From Anisodus tanguticus (Eukaryota > Streptophyta > Magnoliopsida > Solanales > Solanaceae): a stretch of DNA of 64,000 nt. Of the stretch, positions 48,275 to 58,478 are shown piece after piece. The stretch spans positions 44,314,045 to 44,378,044 of the forward strand of contig CM067556.1 in NCBI GenBank assembly GCA_034509755.1, written 5' to 3'. The notes below the pieces were generated by a model. It was given only the letters and a program-made list of their open reading frames with translations. It was not told the origin of the DNA and did not search any database. Positions within the stretch are counted from its first letter, which is position 1. The number at the start of each line of letters is the position of its first letter. Made by a program: the position numbers and the translations under genes.

Positions 48275-49821
48275 TGATGTAACAAATACCGTGAGCTCTA
48301 AGTTCCAATTTGATCATCAAGGAAATATGATCGGAGTTCCAAAGATTATCGATGGACCTATGGTAACATGCCTAATATGGCATGAAAAATGGAGTGGAGT
48401 TGGAGTTGTCACGTGAAGATCCAAGAAGCATGTTTATTTTTCATCTTTGTATGTAGGTCTTGGCCGAAGGCCATGTTTGTTTTTCTTTTCTTAGCTTAGC
48501 TTTTAGTTTTTCTTAGGACATAGTTAATGTACCACGTAATAAGACAAGGTGACTAGGATAAAGATGTAAGGAAATGGGATGGCTAAGTCGTGGTTCTAGG
48601 CCATGTGAAGAGGGTTAAGCCGAGGTGACAAAGGGAAAAAATGATCTAGAAGATGAGGCTTCCAAGAAGAAAATTCATGAACCAACTTGTTCATGTATTT
48701 GGATACATGGAGGACACCAAGAAGATGAAGGGTTGGTCGAAATATTCTCCCATTCCCATTCGGCCAAGTCACATATGCAAGGAATGGAAGCTTTCAAACG
48801 TATTCCAAGAAGATGAGATTTTTGAGGAGCCATGTTCATGTATTCTTCTACATGGGAACAACAAATGGGTGTGAAAGAGATTGGATTCATCCTTGTCCCA
48901 AAGTAAAAACAAAACCTTTCCCATGGATGAAGTTGAGACCGAGAACTTCCTTGTTCCCCAAGCAAGCCGAGACCCTTCCCACTTGTCCATACTTGGCCGA
49001 GAGGTTCAAGTAGTTTTTGTCTCTTTAATTTGTCTTCTAGAAAAGTCCATTTATTACTATAAATAGGACCCTTAGGATATTGTAAATAGCAGTTGTTGAT
49101 GAATAGAAAAACTTGAGTTTTACTCAAATACTAAGTATTCAACTTGTGTGTTGTCTACCTTAGTTGGTCCTTGTGTGGGCCTTTGTTCTTGTGTGAACCA
49201 ACACCAATCCAACGATCTATCCTAAGGATACTGGCCACCCTCACTTTGATTGTTCTCGGGCTTGTACTTATCAACCCCTATCAAGTCCTTGTCCAATTGT
49301 CCAACTCTACTAGGTGTTGACTCGAGCATTAAAACCCTCGTGTCGTTATCCTTGTTTATATCGACCGTCCAACACTTGGATTGTACCTCGAAACTCGTGT
49401 TCATTACTTGTGTCAACCACCTTATTTCTTTCACCACCATATCCTGAAACATTTCACAATACCCTCACTAAAAGCCATCAACCGAAACCACCCATAACTT
49501 CCCGTCCAAACCCGACAACCACAAACAGTCAACAAAACAACCCTTACCAAGACCTCACTATTTCAACCAACTTCCACCACCTTTCCACCAACAAAACACA
49601 AAACCTCTATCATCAACACCACCCGCATCATACCCGGAACACCCCCATAACACGACTTAACCCATCTCCGCATAAATCTACCCGAAATAACTCCACAACA
49701 CCACACTGCCTGGAAGAAACATCCCACCCGAGAACACCATTTCAAGTCCATTTTCGCGTCAACTCGTTCCCTACCAAACTTTGACTAACTCACCCACACA
49801 CACCCCTCCTTATATACATTA
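48275..49821 (+). mobile_element. B2 element 5' LTR
   Basis: It starts TGATGTAACAAATACC and ends TATATACATTA (1547 bp). A TATAAATA box is at 49058-49065 and a PBS follows. It is very close to the LTR copies at 51444 and 54928 and more distant from B1 and the solo LTR. The frames at 48625-49784 on both strands are shadows of LTR text. Confidence 0.9.
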
Positions 49822-49824
49822 GAT

Positions 49825-49836
49825 TGGTATCAGATC
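49825..49836 (+). promoter_or_regulatory. B2 primer binding site
   Basis: TGGTATCAGATC, one mismatch to the initiator tRNA-Met complement, 3 bp after the LTR. Confidence 0.85.
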
Positions 49837-51443
49837 GAGATGTTCCCGTCCCACACCTTGACGCCATGTCTAACCTAAAAGAAGAACTTTGACGGTTCAT
49901 GCATGAACTATTTACAGAGCAAATACAACTCTTGAAAAGGGAACTTGCAGGACGGGGTTGTGCAAATCATCCCAAGGCATGAGAAGGGAAGTACCTCTTT
50001 CTCTAATCCACTATATGATGTTAAAGAAGAGGATAGTACCACCTTAATAATCCATTGTATAGTCACTAATGTAGGGATTCCTTATTTATGGAGAAATCCG
50101 TAATTGAGGAGTTCTTGGAAGAAGATATTACTCTTGCAAAATAGCGTGAAAATTTAGTACCCCTACATGTGTTGAGTGTTCAACTTTAAGAACATGAGGA
50201 GACACAAGAGGAGCAACTATTTCACACGCGTTGCAAAGTAAATGACAAAGTGTGCAATGTGATTATTGATGGAAGAAGTGGTGTCAAATTGGCCTCTGTG
50301 GAAAAGGTGGACAATTGAAAATTACCCACCCGCAATCATCCGAAGCCATATGATCTCTAACGGTTAAACCAAGACAAAGGGCTAAGATTGGTAAAACAAA
50401 CTCTTGTTAGCTTTCGTATTAGAAAGTATGAAGATAAATTATGGTGTGATGTCCTCCATATGGTTGCATGTCATATTTTGTTGGGACGACCGTGGCAACT
50501 TGATAGAGAAAAAAATATTTATTCTTTTAAAAAAAATGATAAAAAAAACTTGATTGATACCGTTGTCACCTAGCGAGGTGATGGCCATGAAGATCCGAAG
50601 TGCAATAAAATGCAAAGACGAGGCTCTATTACTTGATGCACGAATGATAGAAGAAGAATCAAAGAAGGGGAGTCCTATAGACGCATTGGTGTGTGAGGAT
50701 GAGAAGAATCTAGTAGGAGGTGCGGTTGTAAATGCTGATGTGAAGGCACTTTCGAATGAAACTACATCTGGAACACTGCTGAATGAAGGTAATGAATTTG
50801 TTCTTGATTTATTTTCAAGGTCATTACCTATTCAACAAAACCATGGATTCCATCCGGAAGAGACTAAAGAATTGCAAGGCAAAAAACAAGAATTGTTAGG
50901 CAAAGGCTATGTCCGAAGAAGATTTAGCTCGTACATAATACCCGCATTGTTGGTACCAAAGGGGAGTGGGACTTGACACGCATATTATGGTAACGAAGCG
51001 GCCTACAACATCACCGAAAGGTGTAGCTCTTCGTGTCCAAGAATGGATGGGTGCTTTGATAGTAGGACCGAATGGTTCCCCACAATAGGTTTAAGGAGAT
51101 GATACTATGGATGGTCTGAGTGGCTTGTGATGTCATTTGGAGGGGGTGATACTCCAAGCTCTCCAGTGAGTTTAATTTACGACATACTACAATAATGGGT
51201 CACATGACCTTATCCGGAGGCACACATGAGAATCCATACATGGTAGAAACTACCCGGAATTGGCCCAAACCTATGAGTGCAAGAAGTTGGCATTGTGTGA
51301 GTTTCTCCCCTCATCATTTCATCCAAGATGATTGTTCCCTTACTGCCCCTATTCCGACCATGGAGTTATTAATTGAAGTTGAGCATAATGCTAGAGGAAT
51401 CGGTGTTGGTCTCGTCTTAATTTAAGACCAAAGGTCCATTACT
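49837..51443 (+). pseudogene. B2 internal region: gag start, protease, damaged RT
   Basis: In order: a gag-like start (LKEELRRFMHELF equivalents, frame broken at 49890), a protease (VNDKVCNVIID… near 50240, then LVSFRIRKYEDKLWCDVLHM at 50400), a linker (50554-50976), and the RT start (GKGYVRRRFSS…PALLVPKGSGT). From 51000 to 51180 the palm is scrambled, and catalytic motifs A and C are absent. The thumb (SGGTHENPYMVETTRNWPKP) and RNase H start (LLIEVEHNARGIGVGLVLI) follow directly. It ends at about 51440, where it joins mid-LTR text. Confidence 0.78.
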
Positions 51444-52524
51444 TTCCCATTCGGCCAAGGCACATATGCAAGGAATGGATGCTTCCAAACATATTCCAAG
51501 AAGATGAGATTTTTGAGGAGCCAAGTTCATGCATTCTTCTACATGGGAACTACAAATGGGTGTGAAAGAGATTGGGTTCATCCTTGTCCCCAAGTAAAAA
51601 CAAAACATTTCCCATTGATGGAGTTGAGACCAAGAACTTCCTTGTTCCCCAAGCAAGCAGAGACCCTTCCCACTTGTCCATACTTGGCTGAGAGGTTCAA
51701 GTAGTTTTTGTCCCTTTAATTTGTCTTGTAGAAAGGTCCATGTATTACTATAAATATGACCCTTAGAATATTGTAAATACCTGTTGTGGATGAATAGAAA
51801 AACTTGAGTTTTACTCAAACACTAAGTATTTAACTTGTGTGTTGTCTACCTTAGTTGGTCCGTGTGTGGGCCTTCGGTTCTTGTGTGAACCAACACCAAG
51901 CCAACAGACTATCCTAAAGTTACCGGCCACCCTCACTTGGTTTGTTCTTGGGCTTGTACTTAGCAACCCCCGTCAAGTCCTTTCCAATTGGCCAACTCTA
52001 CGTGGTGTCGGCTCAAGCATTAAAACCCTCGTGTGATTATCCTTGTTTATATCGACCGTCCAACACTTGGATTGTACTCGGGATTGTACATAACAACTCG
52101 TGTTCATTCCTTGTGTCAATCACCTTATTTCTTCCACCACCACATCCCGCAACATTACACAAACTCCCTCACTAAAAGCCATCAACCAAAACTACCCATA
52201 ACTTCCCGTCCAAACCCAACAACCACAAACAGTCCAAAAAACAACCCTTACTGAGACCTCACTGTTTTAGCCAACTTTCGCCACCTTTCCACCAGTACAC
52301 CACCAAACCCCGATCATCAACACCACCCGCAACATAACCGGAACACCCCTCTAATAGTGCTTAACCCAACTCCACATAAATCTACCTGAAATAACTCCAC
52401 AAACCACACTGCCCGGTAGAAACGTCTCACCCGATAACACCATTTCAAGTCCATTTTCGCATCAACTTGTTCCCTGCCAATATTTGACTAACTCACCCAC
52501 ACACATCCCTCCTTATATACATTA
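51444..52524 (+). mobile_element. central B LTR, 5'-truncated, shared by B2 and B3
   Basis: It begins inside the LTR (CCCATTCGGCCAAG…, equivalent to about 48755) and runs to TATATACATTA at 52524. The first ~480 bp of the LTR are missing. The join is in a short shared word (CCATT). A TATAAATA box is at 51749-51756, and a PBS (TGGTATCAGATT, 52528-52539) follows. Confidence 0.85.
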
Positions 52525-52568
52525 GATTGGTATCAGATTGAGACGTTTCCGTCCCACGCCTTGACGCT

Positions 52569-52919
52569 ATGGCTAACCTAAAAGAAGAACTTCGACGGTT
52601 CATGCATGAACTATTTGCGGAGCAAATACAACTCTTGAAAAGGGAACTTACAGGACATACCGTAATTAATAATGTCGAATCCGGGGTTGTGCAAATCAGC
52701 CCAAGGCATGAGAAGGGAATTACCTCTTTTGCTAATCCACTATATGATGTTAAAGAAGAGGATAGTACCACCTTTAATAATCCATTGTATAGTCACGAAT
52801 GTAGGGATTCCTTCTTTATGGAGAAATCCGTAATTGAGGAGTTCTTGGAAGAAGATGTTACTCTTGCAAAAGAGCGTGAAAATTTAGTACCCCTACATGT
52901 GTTGAGTGTTCAACTTTAA
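52569..52919 (+). CDS. B3: short gag-derived frame
   Basis: A 116-residue open frame begins 30 bp after the PBS. It has Met-Ala-Asn-Leu-Lys-Glu-Glu-Leu-Arg-Arg and an amphipathic helix (HELFAEQIQLLKREL), then two near-repeats ending NPLY (SFANPLYDVKEEDS, TFNNPLYSHECRDS), then an acidic tail. It has no capsid core or zinc knuckle, unlike normal gag (300-400 residues). The same start is recognisable in B2 and, weakly, in B1, so the shortened gag may be a feature of the family. Whether it makes a functional protein is unknown. Confidence 0.55.
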   Translation: MANLKEELRRFMHELFAEQIQLLKRELTGHTVINNVESGVVQISPRHEKGITSFANPLYDVKEEDSTTFNNPLYSHECRDSFFMEKSVIEEFLEEDVTLAKERENLVPLHVLSVQL

Positions 52920-54256
52920 GAACATGAGGAGACACAAGAGGAGCAACTATTTCACACGCGTTGCAAAGTAAATGACAAAGTGTGCAATGTGATTATTGAT
53001 AGAAGAAGTGGTGTCAACTTGGCCTCTATGGAAAAGGTGAACAAGTAAAATTACCCACCCGCAATCATCTGAAGCCATATGATCTCCAACGGCTAAACCA
53101 AGACAAAGGGCTAAGATTAGTAAAACATACTCTTGTTAGCTTTTGTATTGGAAAGTATGAAGAAAAAATATGGTGTGACGTCCTCCTTATGGTTGCATGT
53201 CATATTATGTTGGGACGACCGTGGCAACTTGATAGAGAGAAAAATATTTATTCTTTTCAAAAAAATGATAATAAAAACTCGATCGATACCATTGTCACCT
53301 AGCGAGGTGAAGACCATGAAAACCCAAAGTGCAATGAAACGCAAAGACGAGGCTCTATTACTTGATGCACGAAGGATAGAAGAAGAATCAAAGAAGGGGA
53401 GTCTTATAGACGCATTGGTGTGCGAGGAGGAGAAGAATATAGTAGGAGGTACGGTTGTAAACGCCGATGTGAAGGCACTTCCGAATGACATTACATCCGG
53501 AACACTACCGAAGGAAGGTAATAAACTTGTTCTTGATTTATTTTCAAGAAGGTCATTACCTATTCAACAAAACCATGGATGCTATCCGGAAGAGACTAAA
53601 GAATTGCATGGGAAAAAACAAGAATTGTTAGGCAAAGGCTATGTCCGAAGAAGCCTTAGACCGTACACAATACCCGCATTATTGGTACCAAAGGGGAGTG
53701 GGACTTGACACACATATTATGGTAAGGAAGCGGCCTACAACATCACCGCAAGGTGAAACTCTTCGTGTCCAAGAATGGATGGGTGCTTGGATAGTAGGAC
53801 CGAATGGTTCCCCATAATAGGTTCAATGAGAGGATACTATGGATGGTCTGAGTGTCTTGTGATGCCATTTGGAGGGGGTGATACTCCTAGCTCTCCAGTG
53901 AGTTTCATGCATGAGATACTACAATAGTTCATGGGTCACATGGCCTTATCCGAAGGCACACATGAGAATCCGTACATGGTAGAAACTACCCAAAATTTGC
54001 CCAAGCCTATGAGTGTAAGAAGTTGCCATTGTGTGAGTTTTCCCCTTGTTATTTCATCCGAGATGATGGTTCCCATACTACCCCAGTTCCGACTATGCAG
54101 TTATTAATTGAAGTTGAGCATGATGCTAGAGGAATCAGTGTTCGTCCTGTCTTAATTCAAGACCAAAGGTCCATTGCTTTCTCTAGTCCATTGCTTTCAT
54201 ACAAGGAATTTTGCATCACGGGACCCTTGGTCTATTGGAAACGTTTAACTTAGCTT
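52920..54256 (+). pseudogene. B3: protease and first RT/RNase H module
   Basis: The protease lies at about 52925-53240 (VCNVIIDRRSGVNLAS with a mutated flap, then LLMVACHIMLGRPWQLDREKN). A linker (frame 53133-53708) leads into the RT start GKGYVRRSLRPYTIPALLVPKGSGT. The palm at 53710-53900 is scrambled (…GYYGWSECLVMPFGGG…). At 53910-53990 the text jumps from the palm end (MHEILQ, FMGH) to the thumb (ALSEGTHENPYMVE), skipping the YxDD block. RNase H start text (LLIEVEHDARGISVRPVL) ends at 54253. Confidence 0.78.
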
Positions 54257-54805
54257 GTGTTCGGATCATTGGGCTTGACTACACTTCAGGAAGAAAGGGA
54301 CAATCGAATGCTAGGGACGGATGGACCGTGTAAGATATTGGCCTTCATGGTCGAGCATGATTTGTACGAAAGGTGTGCAATCACATTGGAACTATGTGAC
54401 GCCCCAAGATCTTCCATACACGAGGCATTACGACCATCCTTGGGATACTTAGCATCATCCGAGGATATTCATAACAATCCATCCAAAGAAGGAGCCACCT
54501 GGCGTTGGCCTGAGTATGCCAATGTAAGGGCGGCAAAAGTTTTACATGACTTGGCTTTCTTTTGTCATCATTTCATTCAAGGTTATAACACCCTTGTTGT
54601 CCATATTCCAAATTATAAGGTGTTATTGGAGATTAATCATGAGGTTGGTGAAATTGGTTCCATCTTAACTCAAGACAAGGAACCCATGGACCCCTCTAGT
54701 GAGGAATTTGGTAGCGCACAACTCACTTCTTCTACCTATGATTCCTTACTCCATTGGGAAAATTATTTGAAGTGTGGGCCCTTCAAGATATGGAATAGGT
54801 TCTGA
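54257..54805 (+). pseudogene. B3: second, duplicated RT palm-thumb/RNase H module
   Basis: A 182-residue open frame reads, after unassigned text, HDLYERCAITLELCDAPRSS (palm end), HEALRPSLGYLASSEDIHNN (again without the YxDD block), WRWPEYANVRAAKVLHDLAFFCHHF (thumb), VLLEINHEVGEIGSILTQD (RNase H start) and SSTYDSLLHWENYLKCGPF. It is a diverged second copy of the module at 53830-54250. No integrase follows; the PPT (TTGAAGAAGAAGAG, about 54911-54925) and the LTR come next. Confidence 0.78.
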
Positions 54806-54927
54806 GAAAGCTCATATAAGGAAAGACTTCTGGAAGATGATGGGAGTTTAACATTTCATATTTGAAACTTATCAATGCACTTAAACGATGAGAATTTGAG
54901 AGAAAATTCTTTTGAAGAAGAAGAGTG

Positions 54928-55916
54928 TGATATAAAAAAGATTGTGAGCTCTAAGTTCCAATTTGATCCTCAAGGTAATATGCTCGGAGTTCCAAAGATT
55001 ATCGATCCACATATGGTGATATGCCTGATGTGTCATAGAAAATGGAGTGGAGTTGGAGTTGTCACGTGAAGATCCGAGAAGCATGTTTATTTTTTGGCTT
55101 TGTATATAGGTCTTGGTCGAAGACCATGTTTGTTTTTCTTTTAGTTTATCTTTTCTTAGCTTAGCTTTTAGTTCTTCTTAGGACATAGTTAATGTACCAT
55201 GTAATAAGACAAGGTGACTAGGATAAGGATGTAAGGAAACTGGATGACTAGGCCGTGTGAAGAGGATTAAGCCGAGGTGACAAAGGGACAAAAATGATCT
55301 AGAAGATGAGGTTTCCAAGAAGAAAATTCATGAACCAACTTGTTCATGTATTTGGATACATGGAGGACACCAAGAAGATGAAGGGTTGGTCAAAATATTC
55401 TCCCATTCCCATTCAGCCAAGGCACATATGCAAGGAATGGAAGCTTCCAAACATATTCCAAGAAGATGAGATTTTTGAGGAGCCATGTTCATGCATTCTT
55501 CTACATGAGAAATACAAATGGGTGTGAAAGATATTGGATTCATCCTTGTCCCCAAGTAAAAACAAAACCTTTCCCATTGATGGAGTTGAGACCGAGAACT
55601 TCCTTGTTCCCCAAGCAAGTTGAGACCCTTCCCACTTGTCCATACTTGGCCGAGAGGTTCAAGTAGTTTTTGTCTCTTTAATTTGTCTTGTAGAAAGGTC
55701 CATGTATTACTATAAATAGGACCCTTAGGATATTGTAAATAGCTGTTGTGGATGAATAGAAAAACTTGAGTTTTACTCAAACACTAAGTATTCAACCTGT
55801 GTGTTGTCTACCTTAGTTGGTCCTTATGTGGGCCTTCAGTTCTTGTGTGGGCCTTCGGTTCTTGTGTGAACCAACACTAAGCCAAGGGTCTATCCTAAGG
55901 ATACTAGCCACCCTCA
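54928..55916 (+). mobile_element. B3 3' LTR, left part
   Basis: It starts TGATATAAAAAAGATTG right after the PPT and follows the B2 LTR closely to CCACCCTCA. A TATAAATA box is at 55711-55718. It is interrupted at 55922 by solo LTR E and resumes at 58376. Confidence 0.88.
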
Positions 55917-55921
55917 CTTGG

Positions 55922-58370
55922 TGTAACGCCCCGTATTTTCGGGTAACGGTTGAACTCGTAACGTAGGTGAGTAGACCCGGACCCGGGAAAATTTCGTTGT
56001 ACTTGTGTATATTAATAAGAGGATTAGTATATAAAAGGGCGTGATCCCGAAATAATTTTGGGATTTAGTAAGAGTGACGACGGAGTTGAATAATAATTGT
56101 GTGTCCCCGAAGAGAGTATAGACGGATATTTTTATTACGGGAATTATGATATTGATATAAGAGGATTTTAGTAATCGTCGGGACTTAAATAATTGGAGAC
56201 CGGAAATTTAATTGTGTGTATAATTAATTAATTAGGGAGGGGACAATTTATAGTGGGAGTTGGTAAGTGGGATTTTATAAACGATTTGGGGGTGACCAAG
56301 CCCCAAATCGACCGGTCGACGATATCAGCGCCCATAAGGGCTTCTTCTCCATTTTTTTTTCAAATTCTTCAACTCCATCTCTTCCACCATCAATCCTTCA
56401 ATGTGCTCTCTTCATCTCTACCAAACTCCTTCACCAAATTCATTTCTAGCAACAAGAGTAAGCTCAGTTGATGGTTTTCTGAAATTTCAACCAAAAATTG
56501 GGGGATTTTCGGGAGCTTCCATAAAACCAAAACAAGGGAGAATTCGTGGTGTTCTGGGCTTTGATTCCAGTAGAATCGAAGCCAAGAACGAGATTAGAAA
56601 CTCAGAAGCTAAACAAGAAACCTTGAATGCGAAAGGATTCTGGCGCGAATCGATGTTGGGGTCTGTTTCTGGTTGTCGGAAGCTGTGTCGGGCAAAAGGG
56701 TTTCCCAACGATTCTCGTCGATGTGTTTAATGAGGTAACCTTCCTTGTTCTTAATAGTATGTATAATTTTCTGAAGTCATTTCTTGCTATTAGTTCTAAA
56801 GACGATTGTCGAAAATGCGAATTTGGGTTGGGTATCGTTAGGACTGCTGTAATTGGGAGTTACTGGGCTTGCATGTGAAATTGTGGTAATGTTTTGGAGA
56901 TTTTAGTAGTATAAGGAGGAGGATTAAAAGAGTTGGATGTTTCACTACTTACATAGATTTCGATTAAAAGGAATATAGGTTCTACGCGTTCGAGGTGTTC
57001 GTTAGAATGTCCCTAAGAATCTGTTTTTAATGTGTTGATTCGATTGTGATGAAATTCGTCCATATGATGTAGATAATCATTCATAGAGCTTACAAGGACC
57101 CACAGAACTTAGATAAATTCGACGACAAGGTTGAAGTTCTAAAACGAGGCATACTCTAATATTGAGTTATTAGTTCATCTAAGAGGTATGTGAAACTCTT
57201 ACTTCTTTCTTTTTGGCATGATTTAATGAAAGTACGGCGGACGTACTTAATTCTTATACAGTTTTATTCCTAATGAGGATTGTTATGAGAAGTGCCTATG
57301 ATTTATCAACAAAGAGTTTATTATGACTTATTACAATGATTTGATGGAGAGTCAAATGATAATTTTTACTTACATATGGTTACCCATGATATCTACTCGT
57401 GCTAAGTGTTACTACATCACCTCACCGAGTCCTGGGCTGGGTTACGACTCGTGCACAGCCTTGCATTGTTCACCGAGACCCTCACTAGAGGGTCGGGTTA
57501 CGTAGGATGGATCCATAGATGAGATATGACTGTACCGAGTCCCAGCATGGGCCGGGTTATGATATGATTCCACCGAGTCCCGCATTAGTGGGCCGGGTTA
57601 CGTCACAGGTATATATATGTATATGGACAGACATTCATGTTTTCTTGCCTTGACTCTCATTTTTATAAGGCACAGCTGACTTTTATGGTTTATGGCACAG
57701 TTGGATTTGGATCCTGATTTTTATACTGATCTTCTGTTTCTGTTGGCTAATTATGATCTCTTTTACAGCTTCATGTTTTACATACTCAGTACATTATTTC
57801 GTACTGACCCCTCTTTCCTCGGGGGGTTGCGTTTCATGCCCGCAGGTATATGTTTTCAGTTTGGTGAACCTCAGGCCTAGGTTCCTACTCAGCAGGTTGG
57901 AAAACTCCTTTGATCCAGGGCTTTGTCATTTTGGTACCGAATCTCTTTTAGACTTCTTTTTGTATTTAGGGGCACGACGGGGCCCTGTCCCATCATATGT
58001 CGGTATTCTTCTTATAGAGGTGTGTAGACAGTGGTGGGTTGTACTTATGTAAGGGTTATGACTCTGTTACAGCCAGTCATGCCATTGTATTCTGTGTTGG
58101 GGTGTTTCCATGTATATACGTTAATATCTGTTGGCAGCCTTGTCGGCTTGTCTGTTATACTGTGTTGGCTAGTTGTGACTCCTCAGGAGACAGGTGCATT
58201 CGGGGGTAAAGGCAGCCTTGTCGGCTTGCCTACCCTGGCATATGTTGTTATTGCGACGTTATGCTGCCGGATTTCAGACTCATTAAGGGTTAGTTGGATT
58301 ATGTGTGACAGGTTGGTATAATGACGTCATTAGGGCGGTTAGTCGCGGTCCGTCGGGTCGGGTCGTGACA
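55922..58370 (+). mobile_element. solo LTR of family E nested in the B3 3' LTR
   Basis: It starts TGTAACGCCCCGTATTTTC and ends GGGTCGGGTCGTGACA (2449 bp). The flanking words are CTTGG (55917-55921) and TTTGG (58371-58375), a 5-bp duplication with one change, and the interrupted B LTR text continues on the other side. TGTAACG…GTGACA ends are typical of plant chromovirus LTRs. Between 57420 and 57610 it carries four diverged copies of CACCGAGTCC…GGCCGGGTTACG. The frames at 56253-56878 and 57692-58321 are LTR text with no motif that I recognise. Confidence 0.88.
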
Positions 58371-58375
58371 TTTGG

Positions 58376-58478
58376 TTTATTCTCGGGCTTGTAATTATCA
58401 ACGCCGGTCAAGTCCTTGTCCAATTGTCCAACTCTACTTTGTGTTGGCTCAAGCATTAAAACCCTCTTATATCCTTGC
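58376..58478 (+). mobile_element. B3 3' LTR, right remnant
   Basis: The text after the E insertion (TTTATTCTCGGGCTTGTAATTATCAAC…AAAACCCTC) matches the B LTR near 49250-49350, then stops at about 58478 (CTTATATC). The last ~480 bp of the LTR are lost, so no target duplication for the B compound can be seen. Confidence 0.8.

Noticed and set aside
48625..49127. Overlapping open frames on both strands (up to 150 residues), repeated at 51417 and 55328
   Set aside because: They recur because the LTR is repeated. Both strands are open at once and no motif is present.
56253..56730. Open frames of 72-109 residues in solo LTR E, possible captured host exon with a GAG|GTAACC-like donor
   Set aside because: No recognisable domain, and the position is LTR leader (R/U5-like) text. 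Without a homology search I cannot support gene capture.
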